Numbered from the stretch's first letter, positions 15,277 through 24,117 are shown. The stretch: 64,000 nt of DNA from JANNSX01 sp041397825 (GCA_041397825.1 JAWKVX010000002.1:434001-498000), one strand, 5' to 3'. Notes: a model not told the origin generated them from the letters alone. Made by a program: numbers and translations.

Positions 15277-16452
15277 TTATTTGTAGTACACCTCGCGCGG
15301 GAACTGCGTGATGCACTCATTGCCTTTGGGCGTCACCAACACCGTTTCGCTCACCTCCATGCCCCAGCCCTCAAACCACATGCCGAGCATGACGTGGATG
15401 GTGTTGCCGGGTTCGAGAACGCTCTTGTCACCCGAGCGTAGCGAGATCGTGTGCTCCCCCCAATCCGGCGGATAGCCGATACCGATCGAGTAGCCGCAAC
15501 GAGATTCTTTCTTGAGGCCATATTTGGCGATGGTCGTACGGTAGGTGAGCTCGACCTCCTCGCCGGTGACGCCCGGCTTCATCATCTCGAGCACGTTGTC
15601 CATGCCTTCGAGCACGGCCTTGGTCGCGTCCTTGAGCTGCTTGTTGGGCTTGCCCAGATGCATCGTACGGGCGAGACCTGCCGTGTAGTGACGGCAGGCC
15701 CCCCCGAGCTCGAGCGCAATGGTCTCAGTGTCGCCGTACGTGCGATCGGTCCAGAGCATGTGGGGGGCGGCCGAATTGTCACCGGCAAGAATGGTGGGTG
15801 GGATGGCGGTCGCGTCACCGGCCCAGGCCTTTTGGCTCGAGAGCTGTGCCTTGTAGATCGGCGGCACCGAATCGCATTCACGCACGCCCGGTGCAATCGA
15901 ATCGTAGGCGGCGCGCATCGCCCCCTCGACCAGCTTGGCGGCCTTGCGCATATACTCGATCTCAGCCGGCGATTTTACTGCGCGCAGCCAGGAGACGAGC
16001 AGGCTCCCATCCAGGATCTTCGCGTTCGGCAGGCCCTTCACGAGATGCTCGTGTGCCCGAACGGTGTAGTAGTAGCCTTCGGTCTCGATGCCGATGCGGC
16101 GTGATCCCCAGCCTTTCTGCTTGATCCAATCGGCCATCCAATCCATCGGATGACGATCGGTCTGCTGCACATAGTGATCGGGGAAGCCGACAGAGTGCTC
16201 CGGGTTCATCCAGATCGTCAGTTTGCCGCCGATGGCATCGATGCCGCGGCCCAGCCAATAGGGCTCCTCGTCCTCGATGGGGACCAGAACGATCTGCGGT
16301 GTGTAGAAGGACCAGCCGTCATAGGCGGTAAGATAATACTGGTTGGCAACGTCGGTGACGACCAGGAGGTCGATGCCGCGCCGGGCCATCTGATCTCGTA
16401 AACGCCGCAGGCGCTGGCGATACTCGTCTTTCGAAAAGGGCAGTGGAACCAT
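15277..16452 (-). CDS. M24 family hydrolase, ectoine hydrolase (DoeA)-like
   Basis: A 391-residue creatinase/prolidase-fold enzyme. The N-terminal domain has ANQYYLTAYDGWSFYTPQ near 38 and DHYVQQTDRHPMDWM near 98; the C-terminal domain has SRCGYSIGIGYPPDWGEHT near 310. These stretches resemble ectoine hydrolase DoeA (recalled, not aligned), which opens the ectoine ring to N-acetyl-diaminobutyrate. The usual M24 aminopeptidase metal ligands are not all conserved, as in creatinase-type members. The ATG at 16452 matches the usual N-terminus MVPLPFSKDEYRQRL; the longer frame is intergenic. No doeX, doeC or doeD gene was found nearby. Confidence 0.72.
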   Translation of the reverse strand: MVPLPFSKDEYRQRLRRLRDQMARRGIDLLVVTDVANQYYLTAYDGWSFYTPQIVLVPIEDEEPYWLGRGIDAIGGKLTIWMNPEHSVGFPDHYVQQTDRHPMDWMADWIKQKGWGSRRIGIETEGYYYTVRAHEHLVKGLPNAKILDGSLLVSWLRAVKSPAEIEYMRKAAKLVEGAMRAAYDSIAPGVRECDSVPPIYKAQLSSQKAWAGDATAIPPTILAGDNSAAPHMLWTDRTYGDTETIALELGGACRHYTAGLARTMHLGKPNKQLKDATKAVLEGMDNVLEMMKPGVTGEEVELTYRTTIAKYGLKKESRCGYSIGIGYPPDWGEHTISLRSGDKSVLEPGNTIHVMLGMWFEGWGMEVSETVLVTPKGNECITQFPREVYYK

Positions 16453-16478
16453 GGAATTGCTCGCTTGCGCTGAAACCG

Positions 16479-16490
16479 GCCGGATCCGGC
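16479..16490. promoter_or_regulatory. 12-bp palindrome GCCGGATCCGGC upstream of the M24 gene
   Basis: A perfect palindrome 27-38 bp upstream of the DoeA-like start codon. It could be an operator, but short GC-rich palindromes arise by chance in DNA of this composition. Confidence 0.25.
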
Positions 16491-16700
16491 GGCGAGGCGA
16501 ATTCGATCGATTCCAACTCTGGAAGTCAACATAGGCGGCGGAATGCCTGCATAGCGTTCCATGCGGAGGGCCGTCGCTCCGTCGCAACAGCGCTCGGGTT
16601 TGGCAGGTTTCGACGTTGAAGGCCGCCGGCAGTCGTTGTTCGTTTCCGAAGCGTGTCAGATCGACCTGTACTCGTCAGGCGAGCCTCTGCGGCGCCACAT

Positions 16701-17393
16701 CTAGCCGTCGACCTCGGCATCTTTCTGGGTCAGGTAGGCGACCTCGGTGCGGTTCTTGGCCCGCAACCGCTTCATGATGTTCCGCACGTGAACCTTGACG
16801 GTGCTCTCGCACATGTTGAGCTCGTAGGCGATGATCTTGTTCGATTTGCCGCGCCGGAGCGCTTCGATCACGGCCGCCTGCCGATGGGTGAAGCGATTGC
16901 CGTTCACGTCGATATCCCGGGTACCGCGTACGTCCTGTCGACGCGCGCTCGCGATCAGGCTGCTGGTTGGGGCATAGGTGCCGCCAATTCGTACCAGTTT
17001 CAGCGCCTCGTGGCAGACGGCAAATCCCATGTCCGTGGAGATGTAGCCGGAAGCCCCGGCCTCGATGACCTGCACGATCTGACTGGCCTCGGCACTGTCT
17101 GAGAGAACGACGACCGGCACGCCACTGGCGAGTTTCGACAGAGTCGCAATGCCTCGCTTGGCATCCTCATCGCGCTTGGCGCCCGAGACAGAGAGCAGGA
17201 TCAGATCGGTCGTGCGTCCCTTGCTCCGTGCGTGCCACTCCTCGATCGAGGCGAAAGCTTGGGCATCCGGCTCAACGGACCGGAATGCCTGGAGGATCAT
17301 CTCGCGAAGAAGCAGGCGTCGCTCGATGATGGTGATGGAGATGACGTTCGTTACTTCTGTCGATCCTGTTGTCAATAACTCCCGAGCTGACAT
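16701..17393 (-). CDS. LuxR-type regulator with degenerate receiver domain
   Basis: A 230-residue protein with a CheY-like N-terminal half and a GerE helix-turn-helix at about 165-222 (FTHRQAAVIEALRRGKSNK, then STVKVHVRNIMKRL). In the receiver, the strand that should end in the phosphoacceptor Asp reads DLILLSVSG, with Ser in its place, and the conserved Lys region reads GYISTD, without Lys. Phosphorylation by a histidine kinase is therefore unlikely. No kinase gene is adjacent. It is the first gene of the polysaccharide locus and may control it, acting by a phosphorylation-independent signal; this is inferred. Confidence 0.8.
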   Translation of the reverse strand: MSARELLTTGSTEVTNVISITIIERRLLLREMILQAFRSVEPDAQAFASIEEWHARSKGRTTDLILLSVSGAKRDEDAKRGIATLSKLASGVPVVVLSDSAEASQIVQVIEAGASGYISTDMGFAVCHEALKLVRIGGTYAPTSSLIASARRQDVRGTRDIDVNGNRFTHRQAAVIEALRRGKSNKIIAYELNMCESTVKVHVRNIMKRLRAKNRTEVAYLTQKDAEVDG

Positions 17394-17617
17394 GACGACC
17401 CCACTCCAGTACTCGAATGAACTCCAGGGCTATCGAGGTGTGTGGAGACGTTGCTCGCGAAATACTACAACGGACCCGGAAAAGCGCCTTGCATTGAGGA
17501 AACGCAAGATGCCGCAACCCCGAGGTTACCAGCCGCATGTACGCCATTTCGCAAGGATCGCTGACCACACCCTGCTTTTCCACATTATGCTAACAGAATA
17601 GGAAATCCAATTGACTT

Positions 17618-17638
17618 TTCGCAACACTCTGTTGCGAA
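17618..17638. promoter_or_regulatory. Perfect 8-bp inverted repeat in the 273-bp gap before the LuxR-type gene
   Basis: TTCGCAAC, spacer ACTCT, GTTGCGAA, next to an A-run (17643-17649) and overlapping a TTGACT hexamer. It lies about 225 bp upstream of the LuxR-type start and just after the ABC ATPase stop. The T-run is on the wrong side for a terminator of the ABC gene, so an operator is the better reading. The remainder of 17394-17666 is relatively AT-rich, and I recognise no gene in it. Confidence 0.35.
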
Positions 17639-17666
17639 TCTCAAAAAAAGTGACTTGGCGCCCGAG

Positions 17667-18497
17667 CTATCGGTGGTTTGCTGCAGCGACTGGATCGGTC
17701 TGCCGTTCGCCGACGAGACGTCCATCCAGCAAATACACTACGCGATTGCCGATACTCTTGAGGCGAATGCTGCGGGTGCTAACGAAGGTCGTGAGATCCA
17801 GTACAGAGCTAACCATCTCCAGCATTTTTACGACGGAGATGGCGGCATCAAGGGATAGCGCCTCGGTGGGCTGATCACAAATCAGCAGGTCGGGCCGCTT
17901 GGCAACGGCGCGGGCAATGGCAGCAAGGTAGCGCTGAGTTTCTGTGAGCTGTGATGGTAGGGCATGGATAAATTTACCAAGCCCGACGAGCGTCAGCGCG
18001 GCTTCGGCCCGCATTGGGCGCGGGGCCTCGGTCGACGCTACCTTGACGTTCTCGAGCATAGACAGTTGCGGCAGGAATTTTGGCACCTGATTGATAAGAC
18101 CGATACGCCGCCTTCGGAGCGTCTCCAGAGCACGATCCGAAGCAGCGGTAAGGTCTCGCCGGCCAAGCAGGTAGGTTCCTGACGACGGGCGCTCCAATCC
18201 TGCCAGAATGTTGAGCAACGTGCTCTTACCCGACCCCTTCGGCCCGAGAACGACGATGACTTCGCCGTTCCTCACATCGAGGTCGAGCTTGCGGAGGGCC
18301 CGGGTCCGGTTGGTCCCCCGGCCGTACACCTTGCTCAATTTCCTGAGCTGCACGGGCGCCATGCTCTCGCTACTCATGTGTCCCGAAGGTGGATACTGTT
18401 TCGACAGGCAACTCAGCGCGTCTCCTCGAGCGTCCGACGCTGCCTTGCCTGCCGCCCGCTGCTGGCTCGGCTCATCGTTGTCATTTCCGCACCGCAT
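17667..18497 (-). CDS. Orphan ABC ATPase, LolD/MacB-like, with degenerate catalytic motifs
   Basis: An ABC ATPase domain of about 225 residues after a poorly conserved head; starts at 18497, 18377 and 18362 are all possible. Positions here count from 18377. The Walker A (GPKGSGKST, 45-53) and Q-loop Gln are intact. The signature, normally LSGGQ, reads LTETQ (144-148). Walker B reads LLICDQP, so the catalytic Glu is Gln169. The H-loop His is replaced (VSTRS). It probably binds ATP but should hydrolyse it poorly. No permease gene is adjacent; it starts 4 bp after exoF and is likely cotranscribed with it. Confidence 0.78.
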   Translation of the reverse strand: MRCGNDNDEPSQQRAAGKAASDARGDALSCLSKQYPPSGHMSSESMAPVQLRKLSKVYGRGTNRTRALRKLDLDVRNGEVIVVLGPKGSGKSTLLNILAGLERPSSGTYLLGRRDLTAASDRALETLRRRRIGLINQVPKFLPQLSMLENVKVASTEAPRPMRAEAALTLVGLGKFIHALPSQLTETQRYLAAIARAVAKRPDLLICDQPTEALSLDAAISVVKMLEMVSSVLDLTTFVSTRSIRLKSIGNRVVYLLDGRLVGERQTDPVAAANHR

Positions 18498-18501
18498 GTT
18501 C

Positions 18502-19950
18502 CTAGTTCGCCCGTGCGGCCCTCAATCGTAGTACGTCACCAGGTTTGACCGGCGTCATCTCGTCAGCGACGAGGTTGACAAAGCGACCATCCTTGGTCCG
18601 ACGCATGATCTCCAGGGTAACCCGAAGATCGCCACCGGATTGCAGACTCTCGGCCGGTACGGTCGCGACGTAGTTGACGAACGTTGCCGATCCGTTCCGG
18701 TTTGTCCTGGCCTTGGCGATCTGCTCTTCAACCTCCTGAATTTGCTTGTCCAATTGTGACGTTCGATCGATGTCGAGGATGGCCAGATCGCGTTCCGAGC
18801 GGTCCAGCGACTGGCGCGCCCTCGAAATGTTGGCGATGGCGTTTTGCGCGTCGCGCTCGATGGAGACGAGCAGAAGCTCGGAATCCGTAACCCGCTGCTG
18901 TGTGGTCAAGCCCTTCTTCACCAGCTGCTGGAGCGGCTCAAGCATGTTGCGCCGGAGCTTCCTCTGCTTCTTGATGTAGGCCAACTCGTCCTCATAGGCG
19001 GCAATCTCCACCTTGGCCTCCTGGATGCCCTTCTCGAGAGTCTGTCGCTGACGCTGGAAGGCCTGGCGATCCTGATCCAGGATTTGTTGCTCTCGTGCGA
19101 TGATCTCTCCGGCTTGTTGCAAGCCGGTGAGCTCGACGAGGCTCGTGGGCGGGGTGATCTCGTCCACGCCGATCCGATCGGCCGTAAGACGGGCACGCTT
19201 CGCCGTCAGTCCGATGAGCTCGAGTTCCGACGTTTTCATGCGGGACGTCTCGCGAATAGCCTCCGTCGACAGCCAGTCGGTGGATGTTGCAGTCGTCGTT
19301 CCGCCTGCCAGGGTGACCGCTTGAATGGCGATCATGCCAAAGGAATAGGGATAGGCACCGGGCTTGCTGACCAAACCGGTCACAAAGATGGGCTCCATCG
19401 GCTCCACGGCGACAAAGGCGATATTGCCGATCGACTGCTCGATCTTATTACGGACGGCGATCTCGAGATCCTGTGGGGTCATGCTCAGCACGTCGAACAC
19501 GCCGATGGTCGGGATCGCCACTTGACCAAGAGTGTTGACGCGATACTCGCTCGGAAGGTCCTCTCGCCCATAGATCGTCAGTTTGACACGATCACCCGCA
19601 TTGAACGTGTAGGCATCGGGATCACTCGGTTGCCGTCCCGCAACCTCGACAACCGTTCCCAAGGTTTTGTCGACGGTCGTCTCCTGGCTTGGACCCGGCT
19701 CGGTCGCTGACGTGGCGGGGGCGAGCGTCACATCCCAGCCATTTCCTTGCTCGGCCGAGAACCCGGCTGGCGGAAAGCCGAGGCCGATGGCGACCATAAG
19801 AAGTCCGACGCTTGACCAGTGTCCGGCAAACGCAAGCGGGCGGTCGAGCTTGGGACTGGGAGGGCGCCGACTAGTCGAGTCGGATCGGGCGGTTTCTTTC
19901 CGCATCCCATGCGACTGCTTCATTGGCCGCTCCATCGATGCAACGGACAT
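18502..19950 (-). CDS. Polysaccharide export protein, ExoF-like
   Basis: A 482-residue periplasmic or outer-membrane export protein. A hydrophobic segment (HWSSVGLLMVAIGLGF, about 43-58) serves as signal. The polysaccharide-export domain begins at AYTFNAGDRVKLTIYGREDL, an SLBB segment with FVTGLVSKPGAYPYSFGM follows near 195, and a long coiled coil runs from about 275 to 420, as in rhizobial ExoF. It would carry polymer across the periplasm with the ExoP-like protein. A later start at 19923, with GGAG six bases upstream, is as good as the annotated one. It is divergent from the sugar transferase gene and heads the exoF-ABC pair. Confidence 0.83.
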   Translation of the reverse strand: MSVASMERPMKQSHGMRKETARSDSTSRRPPSPKLDRPLAFAGHWSSVGLLMVAIGLGFPPAGFSAEQGNGWDVTLAPATSATEPGPSQETTVDKTLGTVVEVAGRQPSDPDAYTFNAGDRVKLTIYGREDLPSEYRVNTLGQVAIPTIGVFDVLSMTPQDLEIAVRNKIEQSIGNIAFVAVEPMEPIFVTGLVSKPGAYPYSFGMIAIQAVTLAGGTTTATSTDWLSTEAIRETSRMKTSELELIGLTAKRARLTADRIGVDEITPPTSLVELTGLQQAGEIIAREQQILDQDRQAFQRQRQTLEKGIQEAKVEIAAYEDELAYIKKQRKLRRNMLEPLQQLVKKGLTTQQRVTDSELLLVSIERDAQNAIANISRARQSLDRSERDLAILDIDRTSQLDKQIQEVEEQIAKARTNRNGSATFVNYVATVPAESLQSGGDLRVTLEIMRRTKDGRFVNLVADEMTPVKPGDVLRLRAARAN

Positions 19951-20163
19951 TTTCGATCAACGCGCATCCTGGGGCATAGCCATCGCCTGCGCACGTCCCC
20001 AAGCTTGCTTCCATCGGCATTCAATGGTGGTACGGCTACACCTTTGGCGGGTAGGCCGACGGAGTAGACCACGCCCGATTGGCGAGTCTTCTCCGGCGGG
20101 ACTTGACGCTATTGATTTCTACACCGCCGGAACTGTCTCATTCGGTCGATGAATTGACAGATC

Positions 20164-21699
20164 GTGGCTGGCGGCATCGTCGCAAGTCCAGCATTGAGCA
20201 TGTTCATGAGTCTGGCCAGTCAGGTTGAACGCCATGAGTCGACCGAAACCAACGGGGCTGCAAAGTCCGGCAGTCGCCTCGACCGTCTGGATGCACTGAC
20301 GGCTCGGAAGGCCGGTTCGCATGTCGACGCGGCCCTGATCGCCGAGCTTTTGCCTGCGATCCTTGCCGCGACCATCCTTGCCGCCGCCGTCATAGCCAAG
20401 GGTTGCGATCTGGTGACCGGTTCAGGTCTTGCCCCGGCATGGCCTTCGGCGCTTGGCATCGGCTGCCTGGCCAGCCTCATCGGCTATTGGTTGTTCCGAG
20501 AGGCCGGGCGGGCGAGCCGGCAATGGGGCGAAGCCATATCGATCTCGAGACCGACGTCGGCCGTCGTTCTGCTCGGCGTCGCCGGGTTGCTCTTGATCGT
20601 GCTTGTTCTGCTCGACAGCCTCGCCGACTATCGGCCTGCATTTCTGGGTCTATGGGGGGCTACGGCGCTTGCCCTGGATCTCAGTCTGCTGACGTTGGCT
20701 GAGCGCTATCGGCGGATGCTCAATGCCGATTCGCGTTTGCAGTGCCGGATCGCGATTTTCGGACGGGGCGAGGCGCTCAGGGCCACGCGGCAACATCTCG
20801 AGAATGCCGTTGGCCGCACGGTTCTGGCAGGGGTCTACGAGGATGAGCCATCCGGCAAGCCGGGTGATAACAGCTCCTCCCTGGACGAGTTGGCCGAGCT
20901 GGCACGCAACGGCGGATGCGATCGGGTGGTCCTCGGTTTCGACCTCGCCGATGAGGTGCAGATCAAGAGGGCCTTCGACAAGTTGTCGTCGTTGCCGATC
21001 CCAATCCAGCTGGGCGCTGTTCCCCAGCATCTGAACCTGCCGCTCCGCGGTGTCGAGCGACGAGGATCACTGATCCTCCTCAGCCTCCAGGAAGCTCCAC
21101 TTGGACCAGGTGGCCGGATTGTCAAAGCCGTGCTCGACTACACGCTGGCGACGATCGCGGGCATCCTTCTCGCTCCAGTGCTGCTTCTGATTGCCATTGC
21201 CATCAAGCTCGACTCTTCCGGCCCGGTTCTCTTTGTGCAGCCGCGTGGCGGCTACCGTCAAAAGGCCATCAGGGTCTACAAGTTCCGAACAATGAACGTC
21301 TTGGAGACGGGATCCGACGTCAAACAGGCGCGCCGCAACGACCCCCGGGTCACCAGAGTGGGGAAATTTCTTCGACGCACCAGCCTCGATGAGCTGCCGC
21401 AACTGCTGAACGTGCTGAAGGGCGAGCTGTCGCTTGTCGGTCCCCGACCTCATGCGCTTGCCCACGACCTTCAGTATGGCGCGGTGGTCGAGCAATACGC
21501 GCATCGCCATAAGATCAAGCCAGGGATCACCGGCTGGGCCCAGGTGAACGGTTATCGGAGCCAGACCGAGGACAACAATTTGATGCGGGAGAGGGTCAAG
21601 TATGACCTCTACTACATCGATCATTGGTCGCTCTGGTTCGATCTCAAGATTCTCATTCGTACGGTCGGGGTCCTGTTTGGCGACAAGCAGGCCTACTGA
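20164..21699 (+). CDS. Polyprenyl-phosphate sugar phosphotransferase (WcaJ/ExoY type)
   Basis: A membrane enzyme of up to 511 residues that starts repeat-unit assembly by moving a sugar-1-phosphate to undecaprenyl phosphate. About four N-terminal helices (residues 60-175) are followed by a Rossmann-like CoA-binding-type domain. A fifth helix near 330 precedes the catalytic domain, with YKFRTMNVLETGSD, LRRTSLDELPQLLNVLKGEL, SLVGPRPHALAHD and KPGITGWAQVNGYR. The sequence ends with the usual DLKILIRTVGVLF. The first possible start is GTG 20164; ATG 20200 or 20206 may be the real one, as no clear ribosome-binding site separates them. Confidence 0.9.
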   Translation: MAGGIVASPALSMFMSLASQVERHESTETNGAAKSGSRLDRLDALTARKAGSHVDAALIAELLPAILAATILAAAVIAKGCDLVTGSGLAPAWPSALGIGCLASLIGYWLFREAGRASRQWGEAISISRPTSAVVLLGVAGLLLIVLVLLDSLADYRPAFLGLWGATALALDLSLLTLAERYRRMLNADSRLQCRIAIFGRGEALRATRQHLENAVGRTVLAGVYEDEPSGKPGDNSSSLDELAELARNGGCDRVVLGFDLADEVQIKRAFDKLSSLPIPIQLGAVPQHLNLPLRGVERRGSLILLSLQEAPLGPGGRIVKAVLDYTLATIAGILLAPVLLLIAIAIKLDSSGPVLFVQPRGGYRQKAIRVYKFRTMNVLETGSDVKQARRNDPRVTRVGKFLRRTSLDELPQLLNVLKGELSLVGPRPHALAHDLQYGAVVEQYAHRHKIKPGITGWAQVNGYRSQTEDNNLMRERVKYDLYYIDHWSLWFDLKILIRTVGVLFGDKQAY

Positions 21700-21869
21700 T
21701 GGAGACTGAGATGGCCAGGCGATCGGCAGATTGTCCCGGCACCAGCGCGAGCGGTCTGCCCATTGCTTGGCGAGATCTCCCGGAGTCCGCGCGATCATCG
21801 GACTCTTTGCGAGGGTCTGTTGGTGATCGAACAGTGTCGAGTGGCGCCCAGGCGTTCCTTGTTTCTTAG
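21699..21869 (+). CDS. Possible 56-residue small protein (unrecognised)
   Basis: This frame starts in an ATGA overlap with the sugar-transferase stop and ends 9 bp before the ExoP-like gene, so it fills the gap almost exactly. The product METEMARRSADCPGTSASGL and following residues has no recognised motif or membrane segment, and no ribosome-binding site is evident. It may be a chance frame; the rest of the 179-bp gap offers nothing else except the GGAAGGGA site before the ExoP-like gene. Confidence 0.22.
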   Translation: METEMARRSADCPGTSASGLPIAWRDLPESARSSDSLRGSVGDRTVSSGAQAFLVS

Positions 21870-21878
21870 GAAGGGAAT

Positions 21879-24071
21879 ATGGCCATGAACATCCGTCATA
21901 GCGGCCTGCACACGGCCTTTGGCCCGGACCTATCTCCCGTCGACCCGATGGCGTTGCAGGTGCCGCAGCGGCCTGGCCGGCTCTCCGGAATCGATGCGGT
22001 GTTCATTCTGAGGGCGCTCAGGCGGCAGGCGCGGCTCGTCGGCATTATTCTGATTGCCGGATTGCTTGCCACCTTTGCCGCGCTGAAGCTCGTTTCCCCT
22101 CGCTATATGGGCACTGCGAGCTTGTTCCTTGACATTCGCGCCAAGGATCTTTTCGAGGGGCAAACCGACGCCTCGGGAGGCGCCGACGACATGATGCGGA
22201 TCGAAAGCCAGCTTGAGCTGCTGCGGTCCAAGCGCATCGCCGGCCGCGTGATGAGTGGCCTGGCGCCAGCGGATCGCACTTATTTCGAGAAATCGTCGCC
22301 CGGCTTTGGTGAGGCGAAGGCCGATGCCGGCTCCGATCTTGGCCTGGCGGTGGAAGAGCCGACCGCCGCGAGCATCGAGCAGCTTCTGAAGGGGCTGGTC
22401 GTCGAGCGGAAAGGCCGAAGCTATCTGGTTGAGGTGCGGTACCTGGATACCAATAAGGATCGCGCTGCCACCATCGCCAACGCCTTCGTCAATGCCTACG
22501 TGGCCGATCAGCTGGAGGCAAAACAGGGCGCCGCTCGCGCTGCCAATCTGTGGCTCGAGCAGCGCATCGAAGAGATCAGCCAGGAGCTCGAATCCTATGA
22601 GCGGCGCCGGCAGGCCTTTCGGGCCGCAGAGGATCTGATCGAAGTCGGTGACATGTCTCTCCTCGAGCGGGAGATCGGGGATACTGCCCTGCAGTTGACC
22701 TCGGCGCGCACCAACGTTGCCGCCGCCGCCGCCAAGCTGGAGCAGGTGCGCAAACTCGCCAGCGATCCCAAGGGCCTGCTTTCGCTCGATACCAGCATCC
22801 AGTCGCCGGTGATTGGCGAGTTTCGACGGCAAATGGGCGAGGTGAAGCGAAAGCTCGCCAAGACGGCGAGCCAGTTCGGCGCCTCGCATCCCGATGCCGT
22901 CGCTGCCCAGGCCGAGCTGAAGCAGCTCGAAGAGTCGATCTCCCTCGAGCTGCAACGGATCGTCGAGAACGCCGAGCTCGAACTCGAGACAGAGGTCGGT
23001 AAAGTCAAGCTTCTCGACGCAGATTTGAAGGGCCTGAAGAGCCGATCAGCCAAGCTCGGCGGCTCGGAGGTCAAGCTGGCCGAGCTGCAGCGGGAGATCG
23101 ATGCGACGAGCAACCTCTATGTGACCATGCTACGTCGCTATAAGGAGACGAAGGCACAGGAGAAACTGCAGACCGCCGACGCTTACGTCGTCACCTATGC
23201 GGCGCCCGCGACCTCGCCGTCCTTTCCCAAGACGGGGCTCGTGCTGCTTTTTGCCGGACTGTGTTGGGCCGGTCTAGGCGCCAGCGCGGGAGTCGGGCGC
23301 GAGATCATGCTGCCGGTACTGCGTCGGAGGAGTGACGTCGAGCGGTGCACAGGGGTCCAATGTATCGCCGAGCTGCCCAGCGTAGACTTGAGCGAGGACG
23401 GTGCTCAGGATGCTGCCAAGCTCAATCTGCTCGGCCCTGTTCATTGGCAGCTGGACGATCATCTGGCCGGCAGATTCAACCAAGGCATCCTCAATCTCCG
23501 CCAATGGGCGCTGGGAGGAGCGAAGGACGGCCCGCAGGTCGTGTTGGTGACGGGGGTGCGCATGGGCGATGGTTGCAGCACAGTCGCACTGCAACTTGCC
23601 GCCTATGCCGCGCGTACGGGTCTGAGGGCCGCCTTGGTCGACGGCAATCTGCGCATCTCGGGCATCAGCGATATCCTCTGGAGCGGTACCGATCTGACTT
23701 TTGTCGATGTCGTGCTGAGTGGAGATGAGCCAAACCGGGCTGGTTCGTTCGCGACAAGCCGGGGTGTCGAGGTCTTCCCGAACGCGCGAAGATCGACGGC
23801 CACGCCTCTCGAAATCCTGGGATCGCGCGCGATGGGGCGGTTCATCGAGTATCTGCGAGGCCATTTCGACCTGATTGTCATCGATACGCCTCCGATCTCC
23901 GACTTTGCCGATGCCGAGGCCATCGCCGAGCATGTCGACAGCAGTCTCATCGTGACAAAGGCTGGGAGCATCGACCACGGCGAGATCAACGAGGCCGTCG
24001 AGCGCCTTACCCATCGTCCGGTCCCGGATGTCGGCGTTGTCCTTAACCTGGTCGATCCGGAACGGGCGTGA
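21879..24071 (+). CDS. ExoP/GumC-like chain-length protein with degenerate kinase domain
   Basis: A 730-residue polysaccharide co-polymerase. The Wzz domain starts at FILRALRRQARLVGIILIAG (first helix about 43-65), a coiled coil spans about 200-420, and the second helix is near 445. The cytoplasmic C-terminal domain from about 545 has the bacterial tyrosine kinase fold, but Walker A reads GDGCST, with Cys replacing the essential Lys, and Walker A-prime reads LVDGNLR, with Asn for the second Asp. Walker B (IVIDTPP) is intact. No Tyr cluster exists at the C terminus. It probably sets chain length and partners ExoF without kinase activity. Confidence 0.88.
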   Translation: MAMNIRHSGLHTAFGPDLSPVDPMALQVPQRPGRLSGIDAVFILRALRRQARLVGIILIAGLLATFAALKLVSPRYMGTASLFLDIRAKDLFEGQTDASGGADDMMRIESQLELLRSKRIAGRVMSGLAPADRTYFEKSSPGFGEAKADAGSDLGLAVEEPTAASIEQLLKGLVVERKGRSYLVEVRYLDTNKDRAATIANAFVNAYVADQLEAKQGAARAANLWLEQRIEEISQELESYERRRQAFRAAEDLIEVGDMSLLEREIGDTALQLTSARTNVAAAAAKLEQVRKLASDPKGLLSLDTSIQSPVIGEFRRQMGEVKRKLAKTASQFGASHPDAVAAQAELKQLEESISLELQRIVENAELELETEVGKVKLLDADLKGLKSRSAKLGGSEVKLAELQREIDATSNLYVTMLRRYKETKAQEKLQTADAYVVTYAAPATSPSFPKTGLVLLFAGLCWAGLGASAGVGREIMLPVLRRRSDVERCTGVQCIAELPSVDLSEDGAQDAAKLNLLGPVHWQLDDHLAGRFNQGILNLRQWALGGAKDGPQVVLVTGVRMGDGCSTVALQLAAYAARTGLRAALVDGNLRISGISDILWSGTDLTFVDVVLSGDEPNRAGSFATSRGVEVFPNARRSTATPLEILGSRAMGRFIEYLRGHFDLIVIDTPPISDFADAEAIAEHVDSSLIVTKAGSIDHGEINEAVERLTHRPVPDVGVVLNLVDPERA

Positions 24072-24117
24072 CGGAACTATGAGATTGGGTCGCCGTCATC
24101 GTCGTAATAGGTAGAGC

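Noticed and set aside
17618..17638. Inverted repeat as terminator of the ABC ATPase gene
   Set aside because: On the minus strand the T-run comes before the hairpin, not after it.
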